A stretch of 64,000 nucleotides of DNA. It comes from Solirubrobacter deserti (lineage in GTDB: Bacteria > Actinomycetota > Thermoleophilia > Solirubrobacterales > Solirubrobacteraceae). The notes below the pieces were generated by a model, which made no database searches, was not told where the DNA came from, and worked only from the letters and a program-made list of their open reading frames with translations. Where the stretch lies: positions 1,054,001 through 1,118,000 of the forward strand of contig NZ_QPKJ02000001.1 of the NCBI RefSeq assembly GCF_003344625.1. Direction: 5' to 3'. Positions within the stretch are counted from its first letter, which is position 1. Each line of letters starts with the position of its first letter. A program made the translations under genes and the position numbers. This document shows positions 42,643-55,321 of the stretch, piece by piece.

Positions 42643-43739
42643 GCCGCGCCCTCCAGCGCGGCCACGGCGGCCCCGCCCGAGTGGCGGCCGGCCGGGTAGC
42701 CGTAGCAGCCCGCGACCTCGAGGATCGCGCGGCGGCCGCCCATCTGGCCCGGGACGACGATCAGGCAGCCGCCTGGCGTGCGGCCGAGCCCGCGCGGGGC
42801 GCGATCGACCGGGCGGGCGGCGACGTACAGCACGAGCCCGCGCCGGTTCTGGGCGGCCGACAGCGACGGGCCGACCTCCTCGCCGAGCAGCGCGAGCCGC
42901 ACGTGCAGCGCGGGCCAGGCGGCCATGTCGTGCTCGACGACGTTCGCCCGCCGGTCGCCGGGCAGCAGCACCGAGCACCCGGTGCGCTTGGCGAAGTGCA
43001 CGATCAGCGACGTGGCGGCGCGGACGGCCGCGTCCAGCGCCTCGGGCGACGCGGGCGAGCGCGGGTCCATCACGACCAGCGGGCGCGAGTCGGCCTCGGA
43101 GATCAGCTTGCGCTCCATCAGGCCCGCGCCGCGCGCGAACGACTGCCAGTGGATGCGCGAGGCGGGCGAGCCCTCGCGCCACGGGCGCAGACCGTCGATC
43201 TCGGTCTCGGCCGCGGCCAGCAGTGAGGCGCGCGCGTGCGCGGGGGTCGCGTCTCCCCCGCCCGCGGTGACGCTGACCGGGAAGATCCGCGGCAGCACCA
43301 GCACCTCGTCGGTCGCGGGACCGGTGATCACGCGCTGGGCGAGCCCGAACGGGTCGCGCAGCACCAGCGCGGGCGGCGGCAGCTGACGGCGGCCGCGGCG
43401 GCCGAACGTGACCTCGATCCGCACGCGCGCCTGGCGGCGCCCGGCCGGCAGGCGCAGCGGCTCAGGCAGCAGCGGCTCGTCGATCCAGCCGGGCGGCAGC
43501 GGCAGCCGGCCGGACTGGGCGAACAGCTTGACCTCCAGCGGCTGCTCCTCGATGACCGAGCGAACGCCGATCTCGCGCGTCAGCCGCGCGCCGATCGACC
43601 CTGCGCCGATCCAGGCCAGCGCGCCCGCGCCGAGCAGCAGCAGCGCCGCTCCGGTCACGTACAACGGCTCGGCGTCGAACGTGCCCGCGACGAGCAGCAG
43701 CAGGACGCCGAGCCCTGCACAGCTGAGCGCCGAGCGCAA
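42639..43739 (-). CDS. DUF58 domain protein
   Basis: This 366-residue protein has two N-terminal TM helices, a beta-rich segment and the DUF58 core containing GLRPWREGSPASRIHWQSFA, which matches the family signature (R-x-Y/W-x-x-G-D-x-x-x-x-I-x-W). A von Willebrand A-like region follows. The TTG start at 43739 has AGGGG about six bases upstream, and the stop overlaps the transglutaminase start. DUF58 proteins pair with MoxR ATPases and transglutaminases in a conserved but poorly understood envelope module. Confidence 0.9.
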   Translation of the reverse strand: MRSALSCAGLGVLLLLVAGTFDAEPLYVTGAALLLLGAGALAWIGAGSIGARLTREIGVRSVIEEQPLEVKLFAQSGRLPLPPGWIDEPLLPEPLRLPAGRRQARVRIEVTFGRRGRRQLPPPALVLRDPFGLAQRVITGPATDEVLVLPRIFPVSVTAGGGDATPAHARASLLAAAETEIDGLRPWREGSPASRIHWQSFARGAGLMERKLISEADSRPLVVMDPRSPASPEALDAAVRAATSLIVHFAKRTGCSVLLPGDRRANVVEHDMAAWPALHVRLALLGEEVGPSLSAAQNRRGLVLYVAARPVDRAPRGLGRTPGGCLIVVPGQMGGRRAILEVAGCYGYPAGRHSGGAAVAALEGAA

Positions 43740-43749
43740 CCCCGTACCC

Positions 43750-43827
43750 CTAGGAGTCCTTCGAGGAATGGGCGGTGCGCCTGATGTGGTGCAGCGGATG
43801 GGCCGCAGCAGGTGTGGCGGTATTCAT
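43750..43827 (-). CDS. 25-residue small ORF between moxR and DUF58 genes
   Basis: ATG at 43827 follows TAGGAG with six bases of spacing; the TAG is the moxR stop itself. The peptide MNTATPAAAHPLHHIRRTAH... ends eleven bases before the DUF58 TTG start, next to that gene's own Shine-Dalgarno. It fills the 97-bp gap almost exactly, so it may couple translation of the two genes. There is no recognisable domain. Histidine and alanine are frequent. Confidence 0.4.
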   Translation of the reverse strand: MNTATPAAAHPLHHIRRTAHSSKDS

Positions 43828-43836
43828 CGATGGCTC

Positions 43837-44811
43837 CTATAGCGCCGGGACGGCCGTGATCGCGTCCCGGATGATCTCCGAGCGCTGCACGCCGGCCGCC
43901 TCGGGGGCGAGCATGATGCGGTGCGAGAGGACGGCGTCGGCGAGCGCCTGCACGTCGTCGGGCAGCGCGTGGTCGCGACCGTGCACCAGCGCGCGCGCCT
44001 TGGCGGCGCGCAGCAGCATCAGGCCCGCACGCGGGGAGGCGCCGAGCTCGGTGCGGTCGTCTTCGCGGGTGCGCCGCAGCAGCGCGACGATGTACTCGCG
44101 CAGCGCGCGTGAGGCGTGCACGCGATGCGCGGTCTCCACGGCCTCGACGATCTCCGCGCGATCCGCGACCGGCTCGAGGTCCATCACGCGGTCATGGGAC
44201 TCGTGCCCCATCAGCATCCCGGCCTCCTGGTCGGCGGTCGGGTAGCCCATCGACAGCCGGACCATGAAGCGGTCGACCTGCGCCTCCGGCAGCGGATAGG
44301 TGCCCTCGTACTCGACCGGGTTCTGCGTGGCGAACACCAGAAACGGGCGCGCGAGCTCGTGCGACATGCCCTCGACGGTCACCTGGCGCTCCTGCATGCA
44401 CTCCAGCAGGCCGGACTGCGTCTTCGGCGACGCGCGGTTGACCTCGTCCACCAGCACGACGTTGGCGAAGATCGGGCCGGGCCGGAACTCGAAGCGCGAC
44501 TCGCGCTGGTTGTAGATCTGGGTGCCGACGATGTCCGCCGGCAGCAGGTCGGCCGTGCACTGCACGCGCGCGAACTGGCAGTCGATCGAGCGCGAGACCG
44601 ACCGCGCGAGCGCCGTCTTGCCGACGCCCGGGTAGTCCTCGACGAGGATGTGCCCCTCGGAGAGCATCGTCACGATCACATGCTCGAGGACGTCATCATT
44701 GACCTGGACCGCCCGACGGATGTTCTGAACGAGCCGGCGCGCCACCGAGACCGCGGCGTCGATCTCCGCCTGCGCCAGGCGCTCAGGGACGGCTTCCTCG
44801 AGGGGTTCCAT
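43837..44811 (-). CDS. MoxR family AAA+ ATPase
   Basis: This 324-residue AAA+ protein of the MoxR group has Walker A VEDYPGVGKTALAR (Lys65), Walker B VVLVDEVNRASPKTQ, sensor ATQNPVEYEGTYPLPEAQ and the C-terminal lid with GASPRAGLMLLRAAKA. MoxR proteins act as chaperones that assemble complexes, typically with DUF58 and transglutaminase partners, which follow here. The ATG directly abuts the coaBC stop. Confidence 0.93.
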   Translation of the reverse strand: MEPLEEAVPERLAQAEIDAAVSVARRLVQNIRRAVQVNDDVLEHVIVTMLSEGHILVEDYPGVGKTALARSVSRSIDCQFARVQCTADLLPADIVGTQIYNQRESRFEFRPGPIFANVVLVDEVNRASPKTQSGLLECMQERQVTVEGMSHELARPFLVFATQNPVEYEGTYPLPEAQVDRFMVRLSMGYPTADQEAGMLMGHESHDRVMDLEPVADRAEIVEAVETAHRVHASRALREYIVALLRRTREDDRTELGASPRAGLMLLRAAKARALVHGRDHALPDDVQALADAVLSHRIMLAPEAAGVQRSEIIRDAITAVPAL

Positions 44812-46059
44812 TCAGCGGACCTTTGTGTCGTTTGATGAAGAGTGGTTCAAGACCGCGTCGAGGATGGCGGCCGCGACCGCATCCTTGGACGTCTTGGGGA
44901 CGTGGTGCTCGCCTTCGGCCGTGACGATCCACACCTCGTTGTCGGCGGCGTCGAACCCGATGCCGGCGCCGCTGACGTCATTGACGACCACGGCGTCGAG
45001 ATGCTTGCGCTCGAGCTTGCCGCGCCCGTAAGCGAGCGCACCGTCGCCGTGCTCGGCCGCGAAGCCGACGATCGTCTGGCCGGGCCGGCGGCGGTCCGCG
45101 AGCGAGGAGAGCACGTCCGTGGTACGTACGAGCCGCAGGTTCAGTTCCTCGCCGGTCTGATCCTTCTTGAGCTTGCCGCCGTGGGCCGCCTCGGGCCGGT
45201 AGTCGGCGACGGCGGCGGCCATGATCAGCACGTCGCAGGCGTCGAAACGCGCGGCGCAGGCGTCGGCGAGCTCGGCGGCGGTGACCACGTCGACATATTC
45301 GATGCCCGTGGCCCGCGGGAGCGACACGTTCGCGGCCACGACGGTGACGTTGGCGCCCCGGCGCTGCGCCTGCTCGGCCACCGCGAACCCCATCCGGCCC
45401 GAGGAGCGGTTGCCGATGAAGCGCACCGCGTCGATCGGCTCGCGCGTCCCGCCCGCGCTCACGAGCACGTTCACGCCGCGCAGCGAGGCGTCGAACGTGG
45501 TTTCCACGGCTGCCAGCAGCTCGGGCGGCTCGGGCAGCCGCCCCACGCCGAACTCCCCCGGCGAGCCGAGCGGCCCGACCCCGGGCTCGAGCACCGTCAC
45601 ACCGCGCGCCCGCAACGTGGCGAGGTTCGCCTGCGTCGCGGGATGCTCGTACATCGCGTTGTTCATGGCCGGGGCGACGATCAGCGGACGCCGGCACGCG
45701 AGCGCGGCGGCCGTCAGGAGATTGTCCGCCAGCCCGCAAGCGAGCTTGGCCAGCGTCTCGGCGGTCGCGGGCGCGATCAGGTACGCGTCGGCGTGCTCGA
45801 CCAGCGCGAGGTGCGACAGCGGCGCGTGCTCGGGCAGCGGGTCGCCCGGGAACACGCCGCGCAGCGGGTCCGGCTCCCACTCGGTGATCAGCACCGGCGC
45901 GCCGGTGATGCCCGCGAACGACGCGGTCCCCACGAAGCGCGTGGAGGCCTCCGTCTGCACCACGCGCACGCTGTGGCCGGCCTTGGTGGCCAGGCGGGTG
46001 AACTCGAGCGCCTTGTAGGCCGCGATGCCGCCGCACACACCGAGAAGGATGCGCGGCAT
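44812..46059 (-). CDS. coaBC: bifunctional phosphopantothenoylcysteine decarboxylase / phosphopantothenate-cysteine ligase
   Basis: CoaBC catalyses two coenzyme A steps, ligation of cysteine then decarboxylation. The 415-residue protein starts ILLGVCGGIAAYKALEFTR (flavoprotein CoaC domain), with the substrate motif APAMNNAMYEHPA. The CoaB domain carries VSAGGTREPIDAVRFIGN, SSGRMGFAVAE and GFAAEHGD. It follows rpoZ by eight bases, the usual actinobacterial rpoZ-coaBC order. Confidence 0.95.
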   Translation of the reverse strand: MPRILLGVCGGIAAYKALEFTRLATKAGHSVRVVQTEASTRFVGTASFAGITGAPVLITEWEPDPLRGVFPGDPLPEHAPLSHLALVEHADAYLIAPATAETLAKLACGLADNLLTAAALACRRPLIVAPAMNNAMYEHPATQANLATLRARGVTVLEPGVGPLGSPGEFGVGRLPEPPELLAAVETTFDASLRGVNVLVSAGGTREPIDAVRFIGNRSSGRMGFAVAEQAQRRGANVTVVAANVSLPRATGIEYVDVVTAAELADACAARFDACDVLIMAAAVADYRPEAAHGGKLKKDQTGEELNLRLVRTTDVLSSLADRRRPGQTIVGFAAEHGDGALAYGRGKLERKHLDAVVVNDVSGAGIGFDAADNEVWIVTAEGEHHVPKTSKDAVAAAILDAVLNHSSSNDTKVR

Positions 46060-46067
46060 TCAGAGCG

Positions 46068-46295
46068 CTAGCGGTAGCGGTACGCGACCTTGCCCGTCGC
46101 GACTTCCTCGAGCGCGATGGTCAGGTAGTTCTTCGACGCGGTGTCGACCATCGGCGGCGGGAACTCCTCGAACGTGCCCTCACCGAGGTTGTGGTAGTAC
46201 GAGTTGATCTGCCGCGCGCGCTTGGCGGCGACGATCACGCTCGCGTACGGGGAGTCGACATGCTCGAGAAGGCGGTCTACGCGCGGAGAAATCAC
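46068..46295 (-). CDS. rpoZ: DNA-directed RNA polymerase omega subunit
   Basis: The 75-residue protein begins ISPRVDRLLEHVDSPYASVI and continues VAAKRARQINSYYHNLGEG; VDTASKNYLTIALEEVATGK contains the conserved C-terminal helix. Omega helps assemble and stabilise RNA polymerase. The GTG at 46295 appears to be leaderless given the -10 element just upstream. Its first 36 bases overlap the 5' end of the divergent propeller gene. Confidence 0.94.
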   Translation of the reverse strand: MISPRVDRLLEHVDSPYASVIVAAKRARQINSYYHNLGEGTFEEFPPPMVDTASKNYLTIALEEVATGKVAYRYR

Positions 46296-47513
46296 ACCGC
46301 AATTCTAGCCGCAGCGGTGTTCGCTTTGCTCAGCATGCCCGCACAGGCCGCGGATGTGACCCGCGTCGGGCTGCGCGAGGACGTCCACGGGCTGCTGGCG
46401 GGACCCGACGGCGGCGCGTACGTGCAGGTCAGTCGCCGCGGCGACACCGACATCGTCCGCGCGCTGCCGGACGGGCGCGTCGTACGCACGCCCGACGTCG
46501 GCGATCTCGTCGGCGGCGCCGTGGGCGCCGACGGCAGCGCCTGGTACGGCACGGACCCCTTCCGGGCGCTGCGCGTCGATCCGGCCGGCACGCCGCGCGC
46601 GGTGGCGCTCACCCCCACCACCGGCGCGGTGCCCGCGCTGCCGCTGGTGGGCGCGCCCGACGGCTCGATCTGGTCGAGCACGGTCGAGCACGACCAGCTC
46701 GCGCGGATCGCCCCGGACGGCACGCTCACGTACGTCCCGAGCAGGCGCGAGGCGTGCTCGGACGACTGGCCCGACGGCTACTGGATGACCCGGACCGCGG
46801 ACGGCGCGCTGTGGACGGCGGACCGGTGTGGCGGGCTCACGCGCGAAGGCGTGCAATTCCACGTGAACCCGTACCCCGACGGGCTGGTGGCCGACGCGGC
46901 CGGCGGCGTCTGGTTCCTGCGCCGCGGCGCCGTTCCAGCCACCGTGGCCCACGCCGCCGCGGACGGGCAGGTCGCCGACACGCGGCTGCCGCGGGCGCTC
47001 GGCGCCCCGACCGATCTGGCGTCCGCGCCCGACGGCAGCGCCTTCATCGCGTTCGGCCGCTGCACCATCGCGCGCGTCGGTCTGGACGGCGCGGTCAGGC
47101 TGATCGCCGCGCCGATCGCCGCCCGGGAGCTCGCGTTCGACGGCACGGGCGCGATCTGGCTGGCGAACCGCGCGCGGCTGGCGCGCGGGCTCGAGGGCCG
47201 CTGTCGCGGCGCCGCGCCGCGCGTCCACGTCCCGCGCAGGGTCTCGTTCGCGTCGCTGCGGCGCGGCATCCCGATCCGCGTCTCCGGGCGCGCGCGGGTG
47301 ACCGCGGGCACCACGGTGAACGTGCCGAACGCGACCTTCAGCCCGATCCCGACCGAGCGCGTCCTCGCGCGCGCCGGCCGCGTGTTCGCGCGCGTCGCCT
47401 ACGCCGATCGCCGCCGCATCAAGCGCTCGACGACGATCTTCATGACCGTGGGCGTCACCGACGACGAAGGCAACGAGCGCGGACACGCATTCCGGGTACG
47501 AGTGACCCGGTGA
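46260..47513 (+). CDS. secreted streptogramin lyase-like beta-propeller protein
   Basis: The ATG at 46260 gives 417 residues with a signal peptide (basic n-region ending ARRNHT, AILAAAVFALLSM, cleavage near AQA). The repeating units GPDGGAYVQV, GADGSAWYG, APDGSIWSS, TADGALWTA and APDGSAFIAFG are blades of a Vgb/SMP-30-like propeller. The C-terminal ~85 residues form a separate basic, beta-rich domain. Four cysteines may form disulfides. Its 5' end overlaps rpoZ antisense, and a longer frame to 46191 looks like shadow. It is tandem to a paralogue. Function unknown; lyase activity is not implied. Confidence 0.75.
   Translation: MLEKAVYARRNHTAILAAAVFALLSMPAQAADVTRVGLREDVHGLLAGPDGGAYVQVSRRGDTDIVRALPDGRVVRTPDVGDLVGGAVGADGSAWYGTDPFRALRVDPAGTPRAVALTPTTGAVPALPLVGAPDGSIWSSTVEHDQLARIAPDGTLTYVPSRREACSDDWPDGYWMTRTADGALWTADRCGGLTREGVQFHVNPYPDGLVADAAGGVWFLRRGAVPATVAHAAADGQVADTRLPRALGAPTDLASAPDGSAFIAFGRCTIARVGLDGAVRLIAAPIAARELAFDGTGAIWLANRARLARGLEGRCRGAAPRVHVPRRVSFASLRRGIPIRVSGRARVTAGTTVNVPNATFSPIPTERVLARAGRVFARVAYADRRRIKRSTTIFMTVGVTDDEGNERGHAFRVRVTR
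46302..46307 (-). promoter_or_regulatory. -10 element of a leaderless rpoZ promoter
   Basis: TAGAAT on the minus strand ends six bases before the GTG of rpoZ, so transcription would begin at or next to the start codon. No convincing -35 box is seen at 16-18 bp. This is inferred from position and match to TANNNT. Confidence 0.4.
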
Positions 47514-48730
47514 GAGCGCTCCTCACGGCCATCGCCTTCTTGGCGCTGGCGGCGCCCGCGCACGCCCAGGACGTCCTCCGCGTCGGTCTGGGCGACGCCA
47601 TCGGCCACGTGCTGGCCACGCCGGACGGCGGCGCGTGGACCGGCGCCTGGGTGCGCGGCGGGGCGGCCGTGCACCGCGTCGAGCCGGACGGGACCGCGCG
47701 CGTCTCGTCGGTGTCCGGGCTCAACGGTATGGCGCTCGGTCCGGACGGGCTGCCCTGGGTGCTGACGGGTGGCACGATCGAGCGCGTCGACGCGGCGGGC
47801 ACCGTGACGACGGTGAGCGATACGTTCGTCGACGCGCTGGCTACCGGACCGGACGGCCTGGCCTGGTGGCACACGGCCCAGCACGGGCTGCAGCGCAGCA
47901 CGCCCGACGGCCGGATCACGAGCACGCCGTTCAAGGTCCCGGGCTGCAGGGGGCTGCGCGTGGACGCGCTCGCCCGCGCCTCCGATGGCGCGATGTGGTT
48001 CCTCACGAGCCGGTGCGGCATGGTCCGCCTGCCGCTCGGCGGCACGCCGGTCACGATCGCCGACGTGCCCAGTGGGAGGTCCGGGGAGGAGCGGCTGGTG
48101 CCCGACGCCGCGGGTGGGATGTGGCTCAGCTCCATCTTCGAGAGTGCCGGCCACATCGACGCGCGCGGCCGCGTTACGAAGCTGCGTGGCGCGGGCCGCA
48201 CCTATGACGTGGCGCTCGCACCCGACGGCGCGGCGTGGTTCGCCACGGGCCGCTGCCACATCGCGCGCGCGAACGCCGACGGCACGATCACGAAGACGCC
48301 GACCGCACTTCCCAGCTGGTCGATCGAGTTCGCCCCGGACGGCGGCCTCTGGCTCGGCAGCAGCGCCCGCCTGCAGCGCACGACGATCGGCGCGCCCGCC
48401 CACGGCTGCGACTCCACCGCGCCGGAGATCGAGATCACGCCCAAGCCGGCCAAGCGCGTGAGGCTCGCGGCGCTGCGGCGCCACGGCGGCTTGAAGGTCA
48501 CGGTCCGCGAGCCGGTCCGGCTCGGGATCCACCTCGCCGACGCGGGCGAGGACCCGTTCTCCAGCCGCGACACGATCGTGCAGCCCGGCACGCTCCGGCT
48601 GCCGATCAGCCCGGCGCGACTGCGTCGCCTCGCTCGCTTGAGCCGGCCCGAGCTGGAGCTGTCCTGGGAGCTGCGCGACGCCGAGGGCAACTACGCCGAC
48701 AGCGGCGCGAGCATGCGCGTGGTGGACTAG
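47510..48730 (+). CDS. secreted streptogramin lyase-like beta-propeller protein (tandem paralogue)
   Basis: The GTG at 47510 overlaps the stop of the preceding propeller gene (GTGA) and yields 406 residues. The signal peptide is VRALLTAIAFLALAAPAHAQ. Blade motifs include ATPDGGAWTG, GPDGLPWVLTGG, GPDGLAWWHT, ASDGAMWFLTSRCG, APDGAAWFATGRC and APDGGLWLG. A C-terminal beta-domain of about 100 residues follows. The opening DVLRVGLGDAIGHVLA parallels DVTRVGLREDVHGLLA in the first copy, showing tandem duplication. The last four bases overlap the gmk stop. Confidence 0.8.
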   Translation: MRALLTAIAFLALAAPAHAQDVLRVGLGDAIGHVLATPDGGAWTGAWVRGGAAVHRVEPDGTARVSSVSGLNGMALGPDGLPWVLTGGTIERVDAAGTVTTVSDTFVDALATGPDGLAWWHTAQHGLQRSTPDGRITSTPFKVPGCRGLRVDALARASDGAMWFLTSRCGMVRLPLGGTPVTIADVPSGRSGEERLVPDAAGGMWLSSIFESAGHIDARGRVTKLRGAGRTYDVALAPDGAAWFATGRCHIARANADGTITKTPTALPSWSIEFAPDGGLWLGSSARLQRTTIGAPAHGCDSTAPEIEITPKPAKRVRLAALRRHGGLKVTVREPVRLGIHLADAGEDPFSSRDTIVQPGTLRLPISPARLRRLARLSRPELELSWELRDAEGNYADSGASMRVVD

Positions 48731-49278
48731 GCGCCGCGGACGATCCGCTCGAGCTCGCCGACCGCCTCGTCCAGGCGGTCGTTGTGCACGATGTGCGCGA
48801 ACTCGTCCTGCGCGGCCAGCTCGGCCTTGGCGACCTCGAGCCGGCGCTCGATCTGGTCCATGTCGTCGGTGCCCCGCCCGACCAGGCGCAGCCGCAGCGT
48901 CTCCTCCGACGGCGGGGCGATGAAGATGCGGACGGCGTCCGGCATCGTCTGCGCGATCTGGCGGGCTCCCTGCACCTCGATCTCCAGCACCACGGAGTGC
49001 CCCTCGGCGATGCGCTTCTCGAGCTCGGACCGCAGGGTCCCGTAGCGGCGACCGGAGTACTCGGCGTGCTCGACGAAATCACCCTCGATGACGCGCCGAT
49101 CGAACTCCACGTCGTCCAGGAAGTGATAGTGCACGCCGTGCTCCTCCCCCGGCCGCGGCGAGCGCGTGGTGGCGGACACCGCCAGCTCGAGCTCGGGCAT
49201 CCGTTCGAGCAGCGTGCGGATCAGCGTTCCCTTCCCGACCCCCGAAGGGCCGGTGATGACAAAGACGGTCCCGGACAA
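48727..49278 (-). CDS. gmk: guanylate kinase
   Basis: Guanylate kinase phosphorylates GMP to GDP. The 183-residue protein has the P-loop ITGPSGVGKGTLI, SATTRSPRPGEEHGVHYHF for GMP binding, and GDFVEHAEYSGRRYGT. The TTG start at 49278 directly abuts the mihF stop, so the two are probably coupled. The stop shares a CTAG with the stop of the convergent propeller gene. Confidence 0.95.
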   Translation of the reverse strand: MSGTVFVITGPSGVGKGTLIRTLLERMPELELAVSATTRSPRPGEEHGVHYHFLDDVEFDRRVIEGDFVEHAEYSGRRYGTLRSELEKRIAEGHSVVLEIEVQGARQIAQTMPDAVRIFIAPPSEETLRLRLVGRGTDDMDQIERRLEVAKAELAAQDEFAHIVHNDRLDEAVGELERIVRGA

Positions 49279-49623
49279 CTATCGACGAAGCATGGAGATC
49301 AGCTCGGCGCGCTGACGCTCCGAGAGACCGCCGATGGTCTTCGAGGGTGAGATACGGCAGACCTGCAAGACCTTGTTCACCTTTACGCGCCCGTACTTCG
49401 GGACCGCGAGCAGCATGTCGAAGACCTTCGCCGTTTCGATGTAGTCGGGAGGCTCCATCAGGAGCAGGTGGATGCTGGCACGCCCAGCCTTGAGGTCGCG
49501 CTTCAGGGACGCACGCTTGGTTCGGATCTCATTCGCACGTTGGAGCGCCTCCATGCGCTGGACGAGGGAACGCTCTGGAGCAGCCGTGGTGGGCTTGGCG
49601 GGCGTCTTCGTCGCTGGCGGCAT
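49279..49623 (-). CDS. mihF: actinobacterial integration host factor
   Basis: This 114-residue mIHF-type nucleoid protein has a lysine/proline-rich N-terminus, then SLVQRMEALQRANEIRTKRA, and KAGRASIHLLLMEPPDYIET. The helix-two-turn-helix region follows (VFDMLLAVPKYGRVKVNKVL, LSERQRAELISML). Unlike HU/IHF, this family is actinobacterial and monomeric. The ATG at 49623 was chosen over an upstream frame because the family begins near PPATKTP. The mihF-gmk order is conserved. Confidence 0.93.
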   Translation of the reverse strand: MPPATKTPAKPTTAAPERSLVQRMEALQRANEIRTKRASLKRDLKAGRASIHLLLMEPPDYIETAKVFDMLLAVPKYGRVKVNKVLQVCRISPSKTIGGLSERQRAELISMLRR

Positions 49624-49631
49624 GGGCGGCG

Positions 49632-49659
49632 AGTCTACAGCGCTGGGAGCCGCCGACAA
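49632..49659 (-). promoter_or_regulatory. putative near-leaderless mihF promoter
   Basis: Minus-strand TTGTCG (49659-49654), 16 bp, then TAGACT (49637-49632) places the transcription start one to three bases before the ATG at 49623. Both boxes are close to the sigma-70 consensus. Confidence 0.5.
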
Positions 49660-49686
49660 GGGTCCTGACCGAAACATCGCTTCACC

Positions 49687-49788
49687 TGAACTTGAGGTTC
49701 AATCCTGGAGAGGGTGTGCGAGCCTAAGCCACGCGTTTGCAGGGCTTTTCCTGGACGTTGGTCGAGGCATGGACTGACCGTCCAGTCC
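49687..49788. promoter_or_regulatory. two inverted repeats in the carB-mihF intergenic region
   Basis: TGAAC-TTGAG-GTTCA (49687-49701) and GGACTG-ACCGTC-CAGTCC (49771-49788) are short perfect palindromes in the ~238-bp gap between carB and mihF. They sit upstream of the mihF promoter and could be operators. No regulator is indicated and they may be chance. Confidence 0.25.
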
Positions 49789-49817
49789 GTGAGGACTAGC
49801 CGTACAGACCCAAGATC

Positions 49818-49846
49818 TGCGCCCGCACGCAGAAGGTGCGGGCGCA
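49818..49846 (-). terminator. hairpin downstream of carB
   Basis: A perfect 11-bp stem (49818-49828 with 49836-49846) and 7-base loop begin 15 bases past the carB stop. The following bases on the minus strand are not U-rich. It likely ends the pyr-car transcript. Confidence 0.65.
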
Positions 49847-49861
49847 CTCTATCCCATCGAT

Positions 49862-52913
<3,052 letters not shown>

Positions 52914-52924
<11 letters not shown>

Positions 52925-54016
52925 TTCCGGCCTTCTCGAACAGTGCGATGAACTCGTCGAACAGCCCGAGCGAGTCGTTGGGGCCGGGGCCGGCCTCGGG
53001 GTGGTACTGCACGCAGCCGGCGGGGACGTCGAGCAGGCGGATGCCCTCGATCGTGTTGTCGTACAGGTTCACGTGCGTGAGCTGGGCGGCGCCGAGCTCG
53101 GACTCGATGACCTCCCCCGGCTTCCCCGCGACCGCGAAGCCGTGGTTCTGGGAGGTGATCGCGATCCGCCCGGTGCGCAGGTCCTTGACCGGGTGGTTGG
53201 CGCCGCGGTGGCCGAACGGGAGCTTGAACGTCTCCAGCCCGGCGGCGCGGGACAGCAGCTGGTGGCCGAGGCAGATGCCGAACACGGGCTTGGTGGTCAG
53301 CAGCGTCCGGATGTTCTCGACGATGTAATCGAGCGCGGCCGGGTCACCCGGGCCCGGGACGAGGAAGAAGCCGTCCGGGTCGGCGGCGAGCAGCTCTTCG
53401 GCGGGGGTCGTGCACGGGTAGATCTCGAGCGTCGCGCCCCGCGACGTGAAGTTGCGGATGATCGAGCGCTTGATGCCGGTGTCGAGCGCGACGATGCGCG
53501 GACCGTCGCCCTCACCTGCGAAGACGGTCGGCGCGGCGATCGTCACCTCGCGCGCGAGGTCGCGGCCGACCATGCTCGGCTCGGCGGCGATCCGCTCGCG
53601 GGCCTCGGAGACCGGCACGTCGGCGGAGAAGATCCCGCCGCGCATCGATCCCGCTTCCCGGATGTGCCGGACGAGCGCGCGTGTGTCCACGCCCGCGATG
53701 CCGGGGATGCCGTTGGCCTTCAGCCAGCTCAGCCAGCCCTGCTCGGCGCCGGGCGCGTCGTCGTAGTCGACCGCCGCGCGCATGATCGCGCCCGCCGCGT
53801 GGATGCGGTCGGACTCCATCGCCTGCTCGGACACGCCGTAGTTGCCGACGTGCGCAGTCGTGAAGGTGATCAACTGGCGCGCGAAGCTGGGGTCGGTCAT
53901 CGACTCCTGGTAGCCCGACATGCCGGTCGTGAAGACGACCTCGCCCGTCACGGAGCCTTCCGCCCCGACGGCTTCACCGTCGAAGCGGGTGCCGTCTTCC
54001 AGTAGGACGAAGGAGC

Positions 54017-54020
<4 letters not shown>
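52914..54020 (-). CDS. carA: carbamoyl-phosphate synthase small subunit
   Basis: CarA is the glutaminase subunit delivering ammonia to CarB. The ATG at 54020 (ATGA overlap with pyrC) gives 368 residues. The N-terminal CPSase domain carries [14 protein letters not shown] and [15 protein letters not shown]. The class I glutaminase has the Cys in [10 protein letters not shown] and the His/Glu in [11 protein letters not shown]. The 45 codons open upstream are pyrC read in another frame. Confidence 0.95.
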
Positions 54021-55320
<1,300 letters not shown>

Positions 55321-55321
<1 letters not shown>

